A DNA stretch of 64,000 nucleotides, taken from contig NC_015146.1 in assembly GCF_000189535.1 (NCBI RefSeq), positions 124,001 to 188,000 on the forward strand, read 5' to 3'. The DNA is from Pseudarthrobacter phenanthrenivorans Sphe3 (GTDB lineage Bacteria; Actinomycetota; Actinomycetes; Actinomycetales; Micrococcaceae). The stretch's first letter is position 1. Each line of letters starts with the position of its first letter. The notes below the pieces were generated by a model. The model was not told where the DNA came from and ran no database searches. It saw only the letters and a list, made by a program, of their open reading frames with translations. This document shows, piece by piece, positions 52,298 to 60,186 of this stretch. A program made the translations under genes and the position numbers.

Positions 52298-52747
52298 GAC
52301 TGAGGCCGTTTCCACCGATAGGAGCCGGGCGTAGTTCAGACACATGCTCAGGCTTTCATTGCCGGGAACACGAGCACCGGACAGAGAAACCGACTCACCC
52401 TCGGATACGGACGAGCTGTCAGGAAGGACCAATGACTCACCATCGAACTTCGTACCTTCAGGAAAGACCAACGTGTAATCATCACCGTCGTCCGCGCGGA
52501 CGATAAAGCAGCCCGCTCCATCATTATCGAGACGTCCCGTAAGCTGGGCGTCTTCTCTCGGAGCGGTTGACGGGCCAGAATGCACTACGGCCTTTTTGCC
52601 ACCCTCACTAAGAAGCAGCTCTGTTGGTAACTCCTGCACCACAGAAGGCGAGCTGCTGGCCGTCGGAGAGTCTTGGGCTACCGCGGAGCAGGAAGCCAGG
52701 GAGAACGCAATGATGGTCAAAGCACCGAAGGAAAGTGTGTGTTTCAT
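52286..52747 (-). CDS. Lipoprotein, C-terminus rewritten by IS256-family insertion
   Basis: A 153-residue protein with a lipoprotein signal (MKHTLSFGALTIIAFSLASC, acylated Cys at about 20), a Ser/Thr/Pro linker and an acidic domain with two cysteines (GAGCFIVRADDGDDY and LSMCLNYARL). The start at 52747 follows GGGGA. The IS enters just before the stop: the present end is ...ETASVGTV, while restoring the target site would give ...ETASVAS and then TAG, so only the last residues are changed and the protein is probably functional. No family is recognised. Confidence 0.7.
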   Translation of the reverse strand: MKHTLSFGALTIIAFSLASCSAVAQDSPTASSSPSVVQELPTELLLSEGGKKAVVHSGPSTAPREDAQLTGRLDNDGAGCFIVRADDGDDYTLVFPEGTKFDGESLVLPDSSSVSEGESVSLSGARVPGNESLSMCLNYARLLSVETASVGTV

Positions 52748-52975
52748 TTCTGTCCCCAATCAGAATGAGCTGTGTTGCCCCAGCCTAAAGCTGAAGCGGA
52801 AACGAGGCACCGATTCAGACTTGACTGCAACTAAATCGGTACAGGGGTTGTCTATAGGAACATCTCCGCCGGCCGCGTAAACGCTGCGCGGGCGGCGCCA
52901 CTTCCAGCCCGCGCGCAGGAACTGCCGATACTGTGAAAGGGAGCCTCATCCCCGCACAGCCAAGGAGTCCCGAGC

Positions 52976-53128
52976 ATGGCAGATCAATTCCGCATGACCG
53001 AGGACGATACCGTTTCCCCGGACGCGAGCTCCCTGGAAGACATCCTGGAACTGGCCCTGCTGACAGCAGGCTCCGCCACCGGCCCCGTGGACCGGCCCAG
53101 GAAGAACCACCGAGACTACGAGCTGTAA
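52976..53128 (+). CDS. Small acidic protein (50 aa)
   Basis: A short plus-strand gene below common length cut-offs. AAGGAG lies nine bases before the ATG; the product starts MADQFRMTEDDTVSPDASSL, has a helical DILELALLTAG middle and a basic end. It is followed by a strong hairpin at 53183-53215. It is probably a real small plasmid protein; no family recognised. Confidence 0.6.
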   Translation: MADQFRMTEDDTVSPDASSLEDILELALLTAGSATGPVDRPRKNHRDYEL

Positions 53129-53182
53129 CCCCAAGCAGCACCGACGCTGCCCCCAACAGTTTCCTTTTGCCGAGGAGAAGCG

Positions 53183-53215
53183 CGAAGGGCCGCACATAAA
53201 TGTGTCGGCCCTTCG
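53183..53215. terminator. Bidirectional terminator hairpin
   Basis: CGAAGGGCCG (53183-53192) pairs with CGGCCCTTCG (53206-53215), between the convergent 50-aa and membrane-protein genes. Confidence 0.75.
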
Positions 53216-53452
53216 TCATGTCCGCCGCGCAAGCATCCACAGGATCACGGCGGCGAGGCCGTTGAGGAAAACGATAAAGAGGTCACCGGCAGCAGGCCGG
53301 CCGACAGCAAGATCCACGACCACCAGCACCGCCGATCCGAGCGCGGCAACGGTGAACACCACAGCCAGGACCCGCCAGGTCCTCGGTGACATCCATGCGC
53401 TTGCGCGCCTGGCTTCACCGTTGTGGCCAGGGCGTGGCGCCGGATCGCTCAT
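53216..53452 (-). CDS. Small two-helix membrane protein
   Basis: A 78-residue protein with two hydrophobic helices (about 27-48 and 57-75) and a short polar N-terminal tail. Its stop abuts the terminator at 53183-53215. No family recognised. It lies just upstream of leader copy 3 but in the opposite direction. Confidence 0.6.
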   Translation of the reverse strand: MSDPAPRPGHNGEARRASAWMSPRTWRVLAVVFTVAALGSAVLVVVDLAVGRPAAGDLFIVFLNGLAAVILWMLARRT

Positions 53453-53477
53453 TCCCTAACCCTACTCAGGGGCAACG

Positions 53478-53886
53478 GCAGGCTCGCGGGGCTCGCCCTG
53501 GTTTCCGCTGCGCTTCAACCAGATAGAGGGCGTCCGCTGGCGCGGCCGGCTGTTGGGTCCAGGGGGCGCCGTCGCAGAGCTCCGGACCCCCTGGCCCTTC
53601 TTGTCTACGACGTTTTCTGGTTGCTGTCCTTCGGATTGTAGGCGTCCGCTCCGCCCTATCTAGCCCCTCCTTCGTCGGGGCCTGCGGTGCAGGAATTTCC
53701 CTTCGGCGCTCGTTCCTCGCTGATTTCCTCCGGGAATTTCCCGCCCCTTGCCCTGCGGGTAGACAGGGCTCCGTCGGCCGCCAAGCAAGCAAGCTTGCCA
53801 GCAACCAAAAAACACCGGGGGGAGAGGGGAGCTGGCCGGTCACCTAAGCCGCCCGACCCACCCACGTCTCTGCAAGGACAAAAACC
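53478..53886 (+). repeat. Structured leader repeat, copy 3 (409 bp)
   Basis: The same sequence as copy 2, ending at the ATG of the ParB-like gene. The repeat begins abruptly at GCAGGCTCG in all three places, with unrelated sequence upstream, so the unit itself was duplicated. Confidence 0.92.
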
Positions 53887-55233
53887 ATGAACGCAACACC
53901 CACGCTCGAAATGCTCGACCCGGCAACCCTCACCGTTGACATCAACGTCCGCAAGGACGCCGCCCTGACCTCGGATTTCATCGCCAGCATCAAGGAACAC
54001 GGCGTCATGGAACCCGTGATCGCCCACCGCAGGGACGACGGCACCGTGCACGTCCTGATGGGCCAGCGCCGCACCCGCGCCGCCGTCGAAGCGGCACGGC
54101 CCCTGATCCCCGTCATGATCATCGAAAGCCCCGAGGAAGCCGAACGCATCGTCACGCAGGTAGTGGAGAACATCCAGCGCGCCGAACTCACTGAAGCCGA
54201 CGAGGCCGACGCCTACCACCAGCTGTCCCTGATCGGCGTCTCGGCCGCCGCGATCGCCAAGAAGACCGGACGGACCAAGACCACCGTCGAGTCCGCCCTC
54301 AAAGCCAAGGCCACCGAGACCGGAGCCGCGGCCCTGGGCAAGGGCTACACGGTCGAGGAAGCCCTGATTCTGGCCGAGTTTGAGTCAGACGAGGAAGCCA
54401 CAGCCGAACTCGAGTCCGTCATCATGGACGAACCCGACATGCTCCTGCACGTCACCCAGCAGCTGCGCGACAAGCGCGACCGCGCCGCAGCGTTGGCCGC
54501 ACTCACCGCCGAACTGGAAGCGGCAGGAACGATTGTTGTTCCCGAATGCGGGTACGGGGAGGACAGCGAAACCCTCCGGGTCACGTCCCTGAAAAGGGCA
54601 GATGGTGAACCGGCCACCGACGAAGATGGAAACGCCGTCTACATCGAGTCGGACTATCGCGGCGAACACTCCGCCGTCGCCGTGGTCACCGGCTGGAAAG
54701 AACTGGGCTTCACGCTCCGCTACTACAGCGGCTACGGCACGTCATCGGCCCCGAAAGGCCCGATGACCGAGGAACAGAAGGCCGAACGGAAGACCCTGAT
54801 CGAAAACAACAAGCTGATGCAGTCAGCTACGACCGTCCGGCGTGAATGGGTCAAGAACCTGCTGGCGAAGAAGCAGGCCCCCAAGGGTTGGCAGTACTTC
54901 ACCCTCCACGCGATCACCCACCACTCCGAAACCGCCAGCGGATACGAAGGGAAGGTGGCCGCAGAGATGGTCGGGGCGAAGTTCGAAGAGTCCAGCCAGT
55001 GGGCGTGGAACCCGCTCAGGGACCACGTCGCCAAGACGACCACACGGCCGGAGTTTGGACTGATTGCGCTGATCTGCGCCGGGTATGAAAAGACCATCCA
55101 AAAAGACTCGTGGCGCTCACCGAGCCAAACCCACCGGGACTACCTGAACCAGCTGGTGGCATGGGGATACACCGCAAGCGAGGTTGAGCAGATCATCATC
55201 GACAGCGGCGAAAAGGCTAAGACAGCCGGATAG
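53887..55233 (+). CDS. ParB/RepB/Spo0J-like protein, leader-driven gene 3
   Basis: A 448-residue protein. The N-terminal ParB domain contains SIKEHGVMEPVIAHRRDDGTVHVLMGQRRTRAA (GQRRTRAA is the nucleotide-binding box) and VVENIQRAELTEADEADAY, followed by a HTH (VSAAAIAKKTGRTKTTVES). The C-terminal 250 residues are not typical of ParB partition proteins and have no ParA partner nearby. ParB-like proteins of this kind are frequent in the leading regions of conjugative plasmids. The ATG is set by the leader repeat. A large hairpin follows. Confidence 0.85.
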   Translation: MNATPTLEMLDPATLTVDINVRKDAALTSDFIASIKEHGVMEPVIAHRRDDGTVHVLMGQRRTRAAVEAARPLIPVMIIESPEEAERIVTQVVENIQRAELTEADEADAYHQLSLIGVSAAAIAKKTGRTKTTVESALKAKATETGAAALGKGYTVEEALILAEFESDEEATAELESVIMDEPDMLLHVTQQLRDKRDRAAALAALTAELEAAGTIVVPECGYGEDSETLRVTSLKRADGEPATDEDGNAVYIESDYRGEHSAVAVVTGWKELGFTLRYYSGYGTSSAPKGPMTEEQKAERKTLIENNKLMQSATTVRREWVKNLLAKKQAPKGWQYFTLHAITHHSETASGYEGKVAAEMVGAKFEESSQWAWNPLRDHVAKTTTRPEFGLIALICAGYEKTIQKDSWRSPSQTHRDYLNQLVAWGYTASEVEQIIIDSGEKAKTAG

Positions 55234-55245
55234 ACCACGGCTTCT

Positions 55246-55280
55246 GTGCCGGGCGGCGGATCCCGAACCCCGCCCGGCAC
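55246..55280 (+). terminator. Hairpin after the ParB-like gene
   Basis: GTGCCGGGCGG (55246-55256) pairs with CCGCCCGGCAC (55270-55280); 13-nt loop, no T-run. Confidence 0.65.
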
Positions 55281-55323
55281 GGGCCGAATCATCGCAGGAA
55301 GGCCCGGAACCTTCCAGAATTCG

Positions 55324-55378
55324 GGCGGTCCGCCGCCCAGGGCGAACCACAGCAACCACTCACCAGCGGCGGACCGCC
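55324..55378. repeat. Paired palindromes GGCGGWCCGCC, copy 2
   Basis: GGCGGTCCGCCG (55324-55335) and CGGCGGACCGCC (55367-55378), the same arrangement as at 47134-47187. Confidence 0.65.
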
Positions 55379-55490
55379 GTCCTGCGCCAGGAACCAGGAA
55401 CATAGAACAGGTGCCGCGCTCCAGCAATGAGGCTGGAAAGGAACGCGGCCATCACGTCAGCTAGACTGACCCATAGATTTCTTGCAGAGA

Positions 55491-55535
55491 AACCCGAAAG
55501 GAGCCGGCACTTCAATGTCGGCTCCTTTCCGGGTT
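55491..55535. terminator. Bidirectional terminator
   Basis: AACCCGAAAGGAGCCG (55491-55506) pairs with CGGCTCCTTTCCGGGTT (55519-55535), one bulge. It lies between the convergent ParB-like and DUF2188 genes. Confidence 0.8.
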
Positions 55536-55564
55536 AACGGGGGGAACCGGAGCCCCGTGGTGAT

Positions 55565-55792
55565 TCAGCCCGGGACGTTCCGGGGATCGTTGCCGTAGCT
55601 GTTCTTGGAGCCGATCTGGCCGTTCTGGTTCTTGATGACGTGTTCGACCTTGTCGGCCTGGGCCGCTTCCCGGCCCGCAGCTTCTGCTTCGTCCTTGGTG
55701 CTGTAGCCGGCGCCGAACGCCCGGTCAGTACCTTCACGCTTGTTCTTCCACGAACCGTCTTCGTAGTACGTCTCGATATCGCCCTGAGCCAC
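55565..55792 (-). CDS. DUF2188-like protein
   Basis: A 75-residue protein: DIETYYEDGSWKNKREG, then a helix STKDEAEAAGREAAQADKVEHVI, then NQNGQIGSKNSYGNDP, the pattern of DUF2188. Its role is unknown. The GTG at 55792 is preceded by AGAGGGAG; a longer frame reaching 55948 covers the hairpin at 55853-55880 and is not used. Confidence 0.75.
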   Translation of the reverse strand: MAQGDIETYYEDGSWKNKREGTDRAFGAGYSTKDEAEAAGREAAQADKVEHVIKNQNGQIGSKNSYGNDPRNVPG

Positions 55793-56297
55793 TGCACACT
55801 CCCTCTGCCGTTCCGGATACTGACACCCGCTGCATAGCGCGGGTAGCGAAAAGCCCCGCAACACGATGAAGTGGCGGGGCCTCCCTGGCAACCACTCCGC
55901 GTGATGGGGGACAGGCGGAGAAGCTGACACCAACATAATAGAAAGCATGCTTACTGTTCAAGTTGCCGCGCCCAAGACCGCCCGCCGAATCACGGCCGGG
56001 TTTCCCATGGTCCAAGCCCCAACGCCGCCGACGCACCTATTTCCGGGGCTGGTGTTCTTTCAGTAGGGACGACACCAATTCACTGGGGAGTGGACTCTCC
56101 AGGGCATCTAACCAACGGTCCCGGGATCGGATTTTCGGGCACATGGGGGCTGCCGCCGTGGCGAACCGGCGCGGATGACCACAGCCGCCGGCGGCGAAAC
56201 TCACCGACCGTTCCCGCAGTGGTGACCAGGTGAAGCGCGCCTAGCCGGGGGTGCGAAATCGTAAGTAGAAAAGCCCGCAAATACGCGGCGAAAAGCC
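55793..56297. other. Gene-free stretch with one hairpin
   Basis: It contains a hairpin GCCCCGC (55853-55859)/GCGGGGC (55874-55880). No credible gene or repeat is seen in the rest. Confidence 0.5.
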
Positions 56298-56326
56298 TTT
56301 TCATTCAGTTGAATGATTGCTAAAAT
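56298..56326 (+). promoter_or_regulatory. Candidate promoter with palindromic operator
   Basis: TTTTCA (56298-56303), a 17-bp spacer and TAAAAT (56321-56326) resemble a sigma-70-type promoter. The spacer holds TCATTCA/TGAATGA arms (56301-56307 and 56310-56316), a likely operator. It lies 60 bp before the glutaredoxin-like gene. Confidence 0.5.
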
Positions 56327-56385
56327 TGAAGTAGCAAGTCAGCCAGACGAACGAAACTTATTTGATACGAAACCAGGTGCTGAAA

Positions 56386-56652
56386 ATGACTGCTTCACCC
56401 ACCGCTTACACGGTCTACACCAAGCCCGAGTGCCCGAACTGTGAGAAGACGAAGGACTACTTCGGCTCCAAGGGCATCACCTACACGGCCGTTGACATCA
56501 CCGAAGTGCCGGCAGCGCTGGAGTACATCACCGCCGAACTTGGCTACTCCCAGGCGCCCGTCGTGGTGAACAACGCTGACGACGAGGACCACTGGTCCGG
56601 CCTGCGCCGCGACAGGCTCGTCCAGGCAGCCATGAGCCACAAGGCAGCGTGA
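56386..56652 (+). CDS. Glutaredoxin/NrdH-like redox protein
   Basis: An 88-residue thioredoxin-fold protein starting MTASPTAYTVYTKPECPNCEKTKDYF with a CPNC active site and SQAPVVV for the cis-proline loop. NrdH-like proteins deliver electrons to ribonucleotide reductase. On a conjugative plasmid such a protein could support DNA synthesis in the recipient. The ATG at 56386 is preferred to a TTG at 56362. The stop lies 6 bp before the SSB frame. Confidence 0.8.
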   Translation: MTASPTAYTVYTKPECPNCEKTKDYFGSKGITYTAVDITEVPAALEYITAELGYSQAPVVVNNADDEDHWSGLRRDRLVQAAMSHKAA

Positions 56653-56658
56653 GGGGCC

Positions 56659-57555
56659 GTGGCCACCCTGCGCCCGGTCGTCGGGTACAAACTCAGCCCA
56701 CGGATCCCGTTGGAGGTGGACCTGTTCCGCCAGGTTAACCCCAGCGGCAGGATTCCCACCGACATTGTGGACCCCTACTCTGTGGAGCCCGCCATTGTGG
56801 AACCCCTCAGTGAGGACCTGTACGACGACTATGCCAACCCAGGCAACGGTGGGGATGACCGGTACCTTGAAGCGATCAGCCGCCGCCCGCTGGGGGAGGG
56901 GAGTCTCTGGGATGCCCACACTGCGGACCAGTACCAACCCAACGACCTCACCCACGACGAACCGGGTGGGACCGAACCTCAAAACGAACCCGCACCAGAC
57001 ACCGAAAACATCACCAGCGCACGAGGAAAAGGAACCATTATGGCCGGCGAAACCACCATCACAGTCATCGGAAACCTGACATCGGACCCAGAGCTGCGCT
57101 TCACTCCGAGTGGGTCGGCGGTAGCAAATTTCACCATCGCCTCCACGCCCAGGACGTTCGACCGTCAGTCCAACGAGTGGAAGGACGGGGAGACGCTTTT
57201 CCTCCGGGCCAGTGTGTGGCGGGAAGCGGCTGAGAACGTGGCCGAGTCCCTGACTAAGGGCATGCGCGTGATCGTGACCGGCCGGCTGAAGTCCCGTTCC
57301 TACGAAACCAAGGAAGGCGAAAAGCGCACCGTAATCGAACTCGAAGTCGACGAGATCGGACCCTCACTCCGGTACGCCAATGCCAAGGTCAACCGCACCC
57401 AGCGCAGCACCCAGGGCGGGCGGGGGAACGACTACCAGGGCAGCGCCAACAGCCGGCCACAGTCCGGCCCGCAGGACGATCCCTGGGCCGTGCCGGCCAA
57501 CAGTAACGCGGCCGGCGGATGGGGCAACGGACCCGACTCCGAACCTCCCTTCTAA
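56659..57555 (+). CDS. ssb: Single-stranded DNA-binding protein with N-terminal extension
   Basis: A 298-residue frame. From the internal ATG at 57040 (preceded by AAAAGGA) it encodes a normal 171-residue [25 protein letters not shown]-fold start, [40 protein letters not shown], a Gly/Gln-rich linker and the acidic tip ending DSEPPF. In front of it, without a stop, lie 127 codons from GTG 56659 of an acidic, Pro-rich segment of good coding character. Either a fused SSB is made, or the upstream part is an overlapping product with SSB starting internally. SSB protects incoming single-stranded plasmid DNA. Confidence 0.85.
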   Translation: MATLRPVVGYKLSPRIPLEVDLFRQVNPSGRIPTDIVDPYSVEPAIVEPLSEDLYDDYANPGNGGDDRYLEAISRRPLGEGSLWDAHTADQYQPNDLTHDEPGGTEPQNEPAPDTENITSARGKGTIMAGETTITVIGNLTSDPELRFTPSGSAVANFTIASTPRTFDRQSNEWKDGETLFLRASVWREAAENVAESLTKGMRVIVTGRLKSRSYETKEGEKRTVIELEVDEIGPSLRYANAKVNRTQRSTQGGRGNDYQGSANSRPQSGPQDDPWAVPANSNAAGGWGNGPDSEPPF

Positions 57556-57640
57556 GCAGTACAACTGTCGGCGTCAGCAGATACGCTGGCCCCGACAGGC
57601 AGCGCCCTCTAATCCAAACCACGAGTAAAAGGAACAGCCA

Positions 57641-58090
57641 ATGTCGCATGCAGATGACCTCCGCGCCTGGGCGCGAGGCATGTACCCCACCGAGGCAGCA
57701 ACGGAGCTGCTGCTAAAGGCGTTTGGGGGGAAGTTCGCTGCACCCGGTAATCCGTGGGTGCATACGAGTACCGAACCGGAGGGGCCCAATCAGGTGAGGG
57801 CATGGATCGACTTCGCCGCGATCCCCGAAGAGGTCGGACCGCTCTCGGGAGGCGAGCGACGATTCCTCATGCTGGCTGCCTCCCTCGCTGAGGACGTTCC
57901 CGTCGTTTTGGGGGACCTCGTGTCGGGGCTGGACCGGGAGAACCTGGATCTGGTCCTGGCCGCTATCGCGCATGCCGGCGGCAGCCACCAGCACTCGGAT
58001 ATCCGCTTCAATGAGGACGGCACGATGTCCCGGGGGAAGGGTTACCTGGACAGCCTGCACCCGTGGCCGCGGGCACTGCGCTCCGTCTAA
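57641..58090 (+). CDS. Hypothetical protein
   Basis: A 149-residue soluble protein, MSHADDLRAWARGMYPTEAATELLLKAFGGKFA..., with PLSGGERRFLMLAASLAEDVPVVLGDLVSGLDREN in the centre, loosely reminiscent of an ABC-type signature but without a Walker A. AAAGGA precedes the ATG. It lies downstream of ssb in the same direction; the family is widespread in related plasmids as far as I remember but unnamed. Confidence 0.7.
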   Translation: MSHADDLRAWARGMYPTEAATELLLKAFGGKFAAPGNPWVHTSTEPEGPNQVRAWIDFAAIPEEVGPLSGGERRFLMLAASLAEDVPVVLGDLVSGLDRENLDLVLAAIAHAGGSHQHSDIRFNEDGTMSRGKGYLDSLHPWPRALRSV

Positions 58091-58105
58091 GCAAGGTCTC
58101 TTTTG

Positions 58106-58372
58106 ATGGCGAAGCCGAAGCGGTTTCCGGCGTTCACGCCGTACTACACGGAGGACCAGGCGGGGCAGGTCCGGGCCGCGTTCAAGGCCGCCGGCATGCA
58201 GGAGGGCGACGCGAGTGTTTCGGACCTCATTGTTCGGGCGACAATGCGTGAAGTGAAGCGTCTGCAGCGCAAGTACAACGGCGGCAAGCCGTGGCCGCCG
58301 GTGCAGGCCGGCGAGCTGCGGCGAGGGCAGAGAACGATGGATGAAATGCAGCACCGAAACGAGGAAATGTAA
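58106..58372 (+). CDS. Small DNA-binding-like protein (RHH type)
   Basis: An 88-residue basic protein, MAKPKRFPAFTPYYTEDQAGQVRAAFKAAGMQEGDASVSDLIVRATMREVKRLQRKYNGG. The strand followed by two helices around DASVSDLIVRATMREV resembles ribbon-helix-helix proteins. It ends two bases before the next gene, with which it is co-transcribed. It may regulate the leading-region genes. Confidence 0.65.
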   Translation: MAKPKRFPAFTPYYTEDQAGQVRAAFKAAGMQEGDASVSDLIVRATMREVKRLQRKYNGGKPWPPVQAGELRRGQRTMDEMQHRNEEM

Positions 58373-58374
58373 GC

Positions 58375-58662
58375 GTGGCTAAGAGGACTGAGGAAGTAAG
58401 CAGGAGTGGTGCGCCCGGGGCTAACCCGTTCCCGCGGATGTTGACGCTGGACCAGGTTGAGGAGGTCCTGAACCTTGGTAAACCGTTGGTCTACGCACTG
58501 GTTCGGAGTGGAGAGTTGAGGGCAGCTCAGTTTGGCGGCCGCGGCGTTTGGCGCGTCCGGGAAGACGATCTGAGCGCGTACATCGAGGCCGCGTACGAGA
58601 AGACAGCGGAGCGCATTGCATCGGGCCAGGTTCCCGAGGGGGAGTCCCCCGCAGACGACTAA
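58375..58662 (+). CDS. Excisionase-like HTH protein
   Basis: A 95-residue protein with a HTH_17 domain: MLTLDQVEEVLNLGKPLVYALVRSGELRAAQFGGRGVWRVREDDLSAYI (about 22-70). It starts with GTG two bases after the previous stop. Such proteins act as regulators or recombination directionality factors. A terminator hairpin follows at 58681-58718. Confidence 0.8.
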   Translation: MAKRTEEVSRSGAPGANPFPRMLTLDQVEEVLNLGKPLVYALVRSGELRAAQFGGRGVWRVREDDLSAYIEAAYEKTAERIASGQVPEGESPADD

Positions 58663-58680
58663 CCCGCAGCGATTGAGGCG

Positions 58681-58718
58681 CGGAAGGTCGGCACCCAAGG
58701 ACGGGTGTCGGCCTTCCG
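58681..58718 (+). terminator. Terminator after the HTH gene
   Basis: CGGAAGGTCGGCACCC (58681-58696) pairs with GGGTGTCGGCCTTCCG (58703-58718), 14 of 16 positions, 18 bp after the stop. Confidence 0.75.
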
Positions 58719-59080
58719 TGCTTGTCGGGTCAGGTTCACCGTCTTGTGAACTCTTTTGCTGCGGCAGGTGCCATTGCTTGGATCACCCGGGCCTGAAGAA
58801 AGTGGCGGTGATTAGCGCCGCCCTGCAGCTTGTGGTTGTCACTGCCCTGTACCGGCCCAGGAAGCCCCTTCCATAAAAGTCAGCCCCTGGCATGGTTCCA
58901 TACGTACCTATGTATGCCGCGCTGCGTAGTCCTTTGTCGTCCCTGCTGAAGAAGACCCAGCCGCCCCTTCAGGTGCGACGGAAGCGTCGCTCTTGGACCA
59001 TGGGAAATTGTCCCGGTTTTAATAGACCGTTTTGCGACGTGGCTGTGCACGGCCCGCCGCTCTACTTCTACGAAGCTCCC

Positions 59081-59130
59081 CGCTACACAACAGAAGGACC
59101 GGAGTGTTCCGGTCCTTCTGTTGTGTAGCG
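59081..59130. terminator. Perfect 23-bp hairpin with GTGT loop
   Basis: Bases 59081-59103 and 59108-59130 are exact reverse complements around a GTGT tetraloop (the arm starts CGCTACACAACAGAAGG). It lies between convergent genes, so a bidirectional terminator is the simplest reading. The rest of 58719-59185 contains no credible gene. Confidence 0.7.
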
Positions 59131-59185
59131 GCCTATTAGCTGCCTGCCACGGTCACTTGGTTTCACCACTTTGTGGGTTTTAGGG

Positions 59186-59494
59186 TCACTCTTGGCTGAA
59201 GGATGTGCCAGATTCCTGGGCGGCATCCTGTTCGGATCCGGCGGAGCGCTTTGCTGTCCGCCGGCGCTTTACCGCAGACGGTTCAAGGCCAAGTTTCTTC
59301 AGTTCCTCCGCGCTCCATCCGTCCCGGGTGGCTTGTACGTAGGCGCGCTTGTCATCGCGTTCGGCGGCAACAAGCTGGTCCCGCAACTCTGTGATTCGCT
59401 GGCGGCTCTTTACCAGGGCAGTGACGGATTCAATGCGGGAGTCCAGCAGCGCGCGGGCTTGGTTTCGTGTCTGTTCAATGTCGAGGGTAGCCAT
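59186..59494 (-). CDS. Small coiled-coil protein
   Basis: A 102-residue highly helical protein, MATLDIEQTRNQARALLDSRIESVTALVKSRQRITELRDQL..., with a likely coiled coil in the first 70 residues and a basic tail (VKRRRTAKRSAGSEQD). Similar proteins accompany mobilisation genes on actinobacterial plasmids. It lies 9 bp after the HTH gene in the same direction and near the probable oriT. Confidence 0.65.
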   Translation of the reverse strand: MATLDIEQTRNQARALLDSRIESVTALVKSRQRITELRDQLVAAERDDKRAYVQATRDGWSAEELKKLGLEPSAVKRRRTAKRSAGSEQDAAQESGTSFSQE

Positions 59495-59503
59495 GGATCC
59501 AGC

Positions 59504-59764
59504 CTAACTATCATCCCGACGCCGGCTCCGCCGGACGCGCCCATCCCGGCATGACATGTCCGAGGTAGCCGGAGGAGCTTGCGCGAGGAGGTGGGTGTTG
59601 CTGGGGTCGTTGAACCAGTCCCTCAGATAGTCGTCGGAGTAGCTGACGGTTCGTGCGGTGAACTGGAAGTATTCGGGGCCGATGCCGCGCCGCCGCCACT
59701 GCCGAAGCTGCGTCGGGGAGACTCCGTATTGCCTGGCCACTTTGGTAGGTGAGATGAGAGCCAA
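59504..59764 (-). CDS. HTH DNA-binding protein (AlpA/MerR-like)
   Basis: An 86-residue protein with ISPTKVARQYGVSPTQLRQWRRRGIGPEYFQFTARTVSYSDDYLRDWF, the pattern of AlpA/excisionase HTH_17 proteins, and a basic Arg-rich end. It starts with TTG at 59764, with AAAGG at six bases. It is divergent from the mobilisation operon and borders the probable oriT, so it may control transfer. Confidence 0.75.
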   Translation of the reverse strand: MALISPTKVARQYGVSPTQLRQWRRRGIGPEYFQFTARTVSYSDDYLRDWFNDPSNTHLLAQAPPATSDMSCRDGRVRRSRRRDDS

Positions 59765-60186
59765 AACTGTACCTTTCGCTTGCCCTATGCCGCGTTCCTT
59801 TCGGCACGCTTGCCGAGACTTGGCCGGTGAAGGAATTGGCCAGTCGGAGTCAGTCGGACCGTGGAATACCGGAGCGGAGCGAGGATATGCCGCGAAAGCC
59901 GGCTGTGGAGACTTGCCAAGGAAGGACCGGGCAGTAGCCTCAACCAGCCGAAACGGAACGACGCAGTCGTTTTGAACAGGTCAGACGCGCAGCGTCCTGC
60001 AGGGCAGTGCCCAGGAACCACCCAAAGCGCCAAATACGTGCGCTGGTGATTTCCCGGAGCAAGCTAGGCGGTTATGTGCCATAACCCGCGTGTTGATCCA
60101 CGGCCTGCGGCCCTGGATGCGGCACACTCGTCAGTGTGGCCCGGAGGTTCCGGGGCGCTGCGCTGGGCATGGGGGAGGGGACCAGG
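59765..60186. other. Candidate oriT and divergent promoter region
   Basis: The gene-free interval between the HTH gene and the mobC-relaxase operon holds several structures usual for an origin of transfer: direct repeats CAGTCGGA at 59841 and 59851, an inverted repeat AACGAC/GTCGTT (59957-59962, 59966-59971), AGCGC/GCGCT (60026-60030, 60040-60044) and a hairpin GGTTAT/ATAACC (60070-60075, 60081-60086). The nic site itself is not recognised. Confidence 0.55.

Noticed and set aside
52933..53199. 88-codon plus-strand frame
   Set aside because: It overlaps in another phase the better supported 50-aa gene at 52976, which has AAGGAG and a natural stop.
53466..53843. Antisense frame conserved in all three leader repeats (also at 45711-46193 and 47126-47647)
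   Set aside because: It is conserved only because the DNA is duplicated; it lacks a convincing start signal and its beginning and end differ between copies.
58892..59128. 78-codon plus-strand frame
   Set aside because: It runs through the perfect hairpin at 59081-59130 and has no ribosome site or recognisable product.
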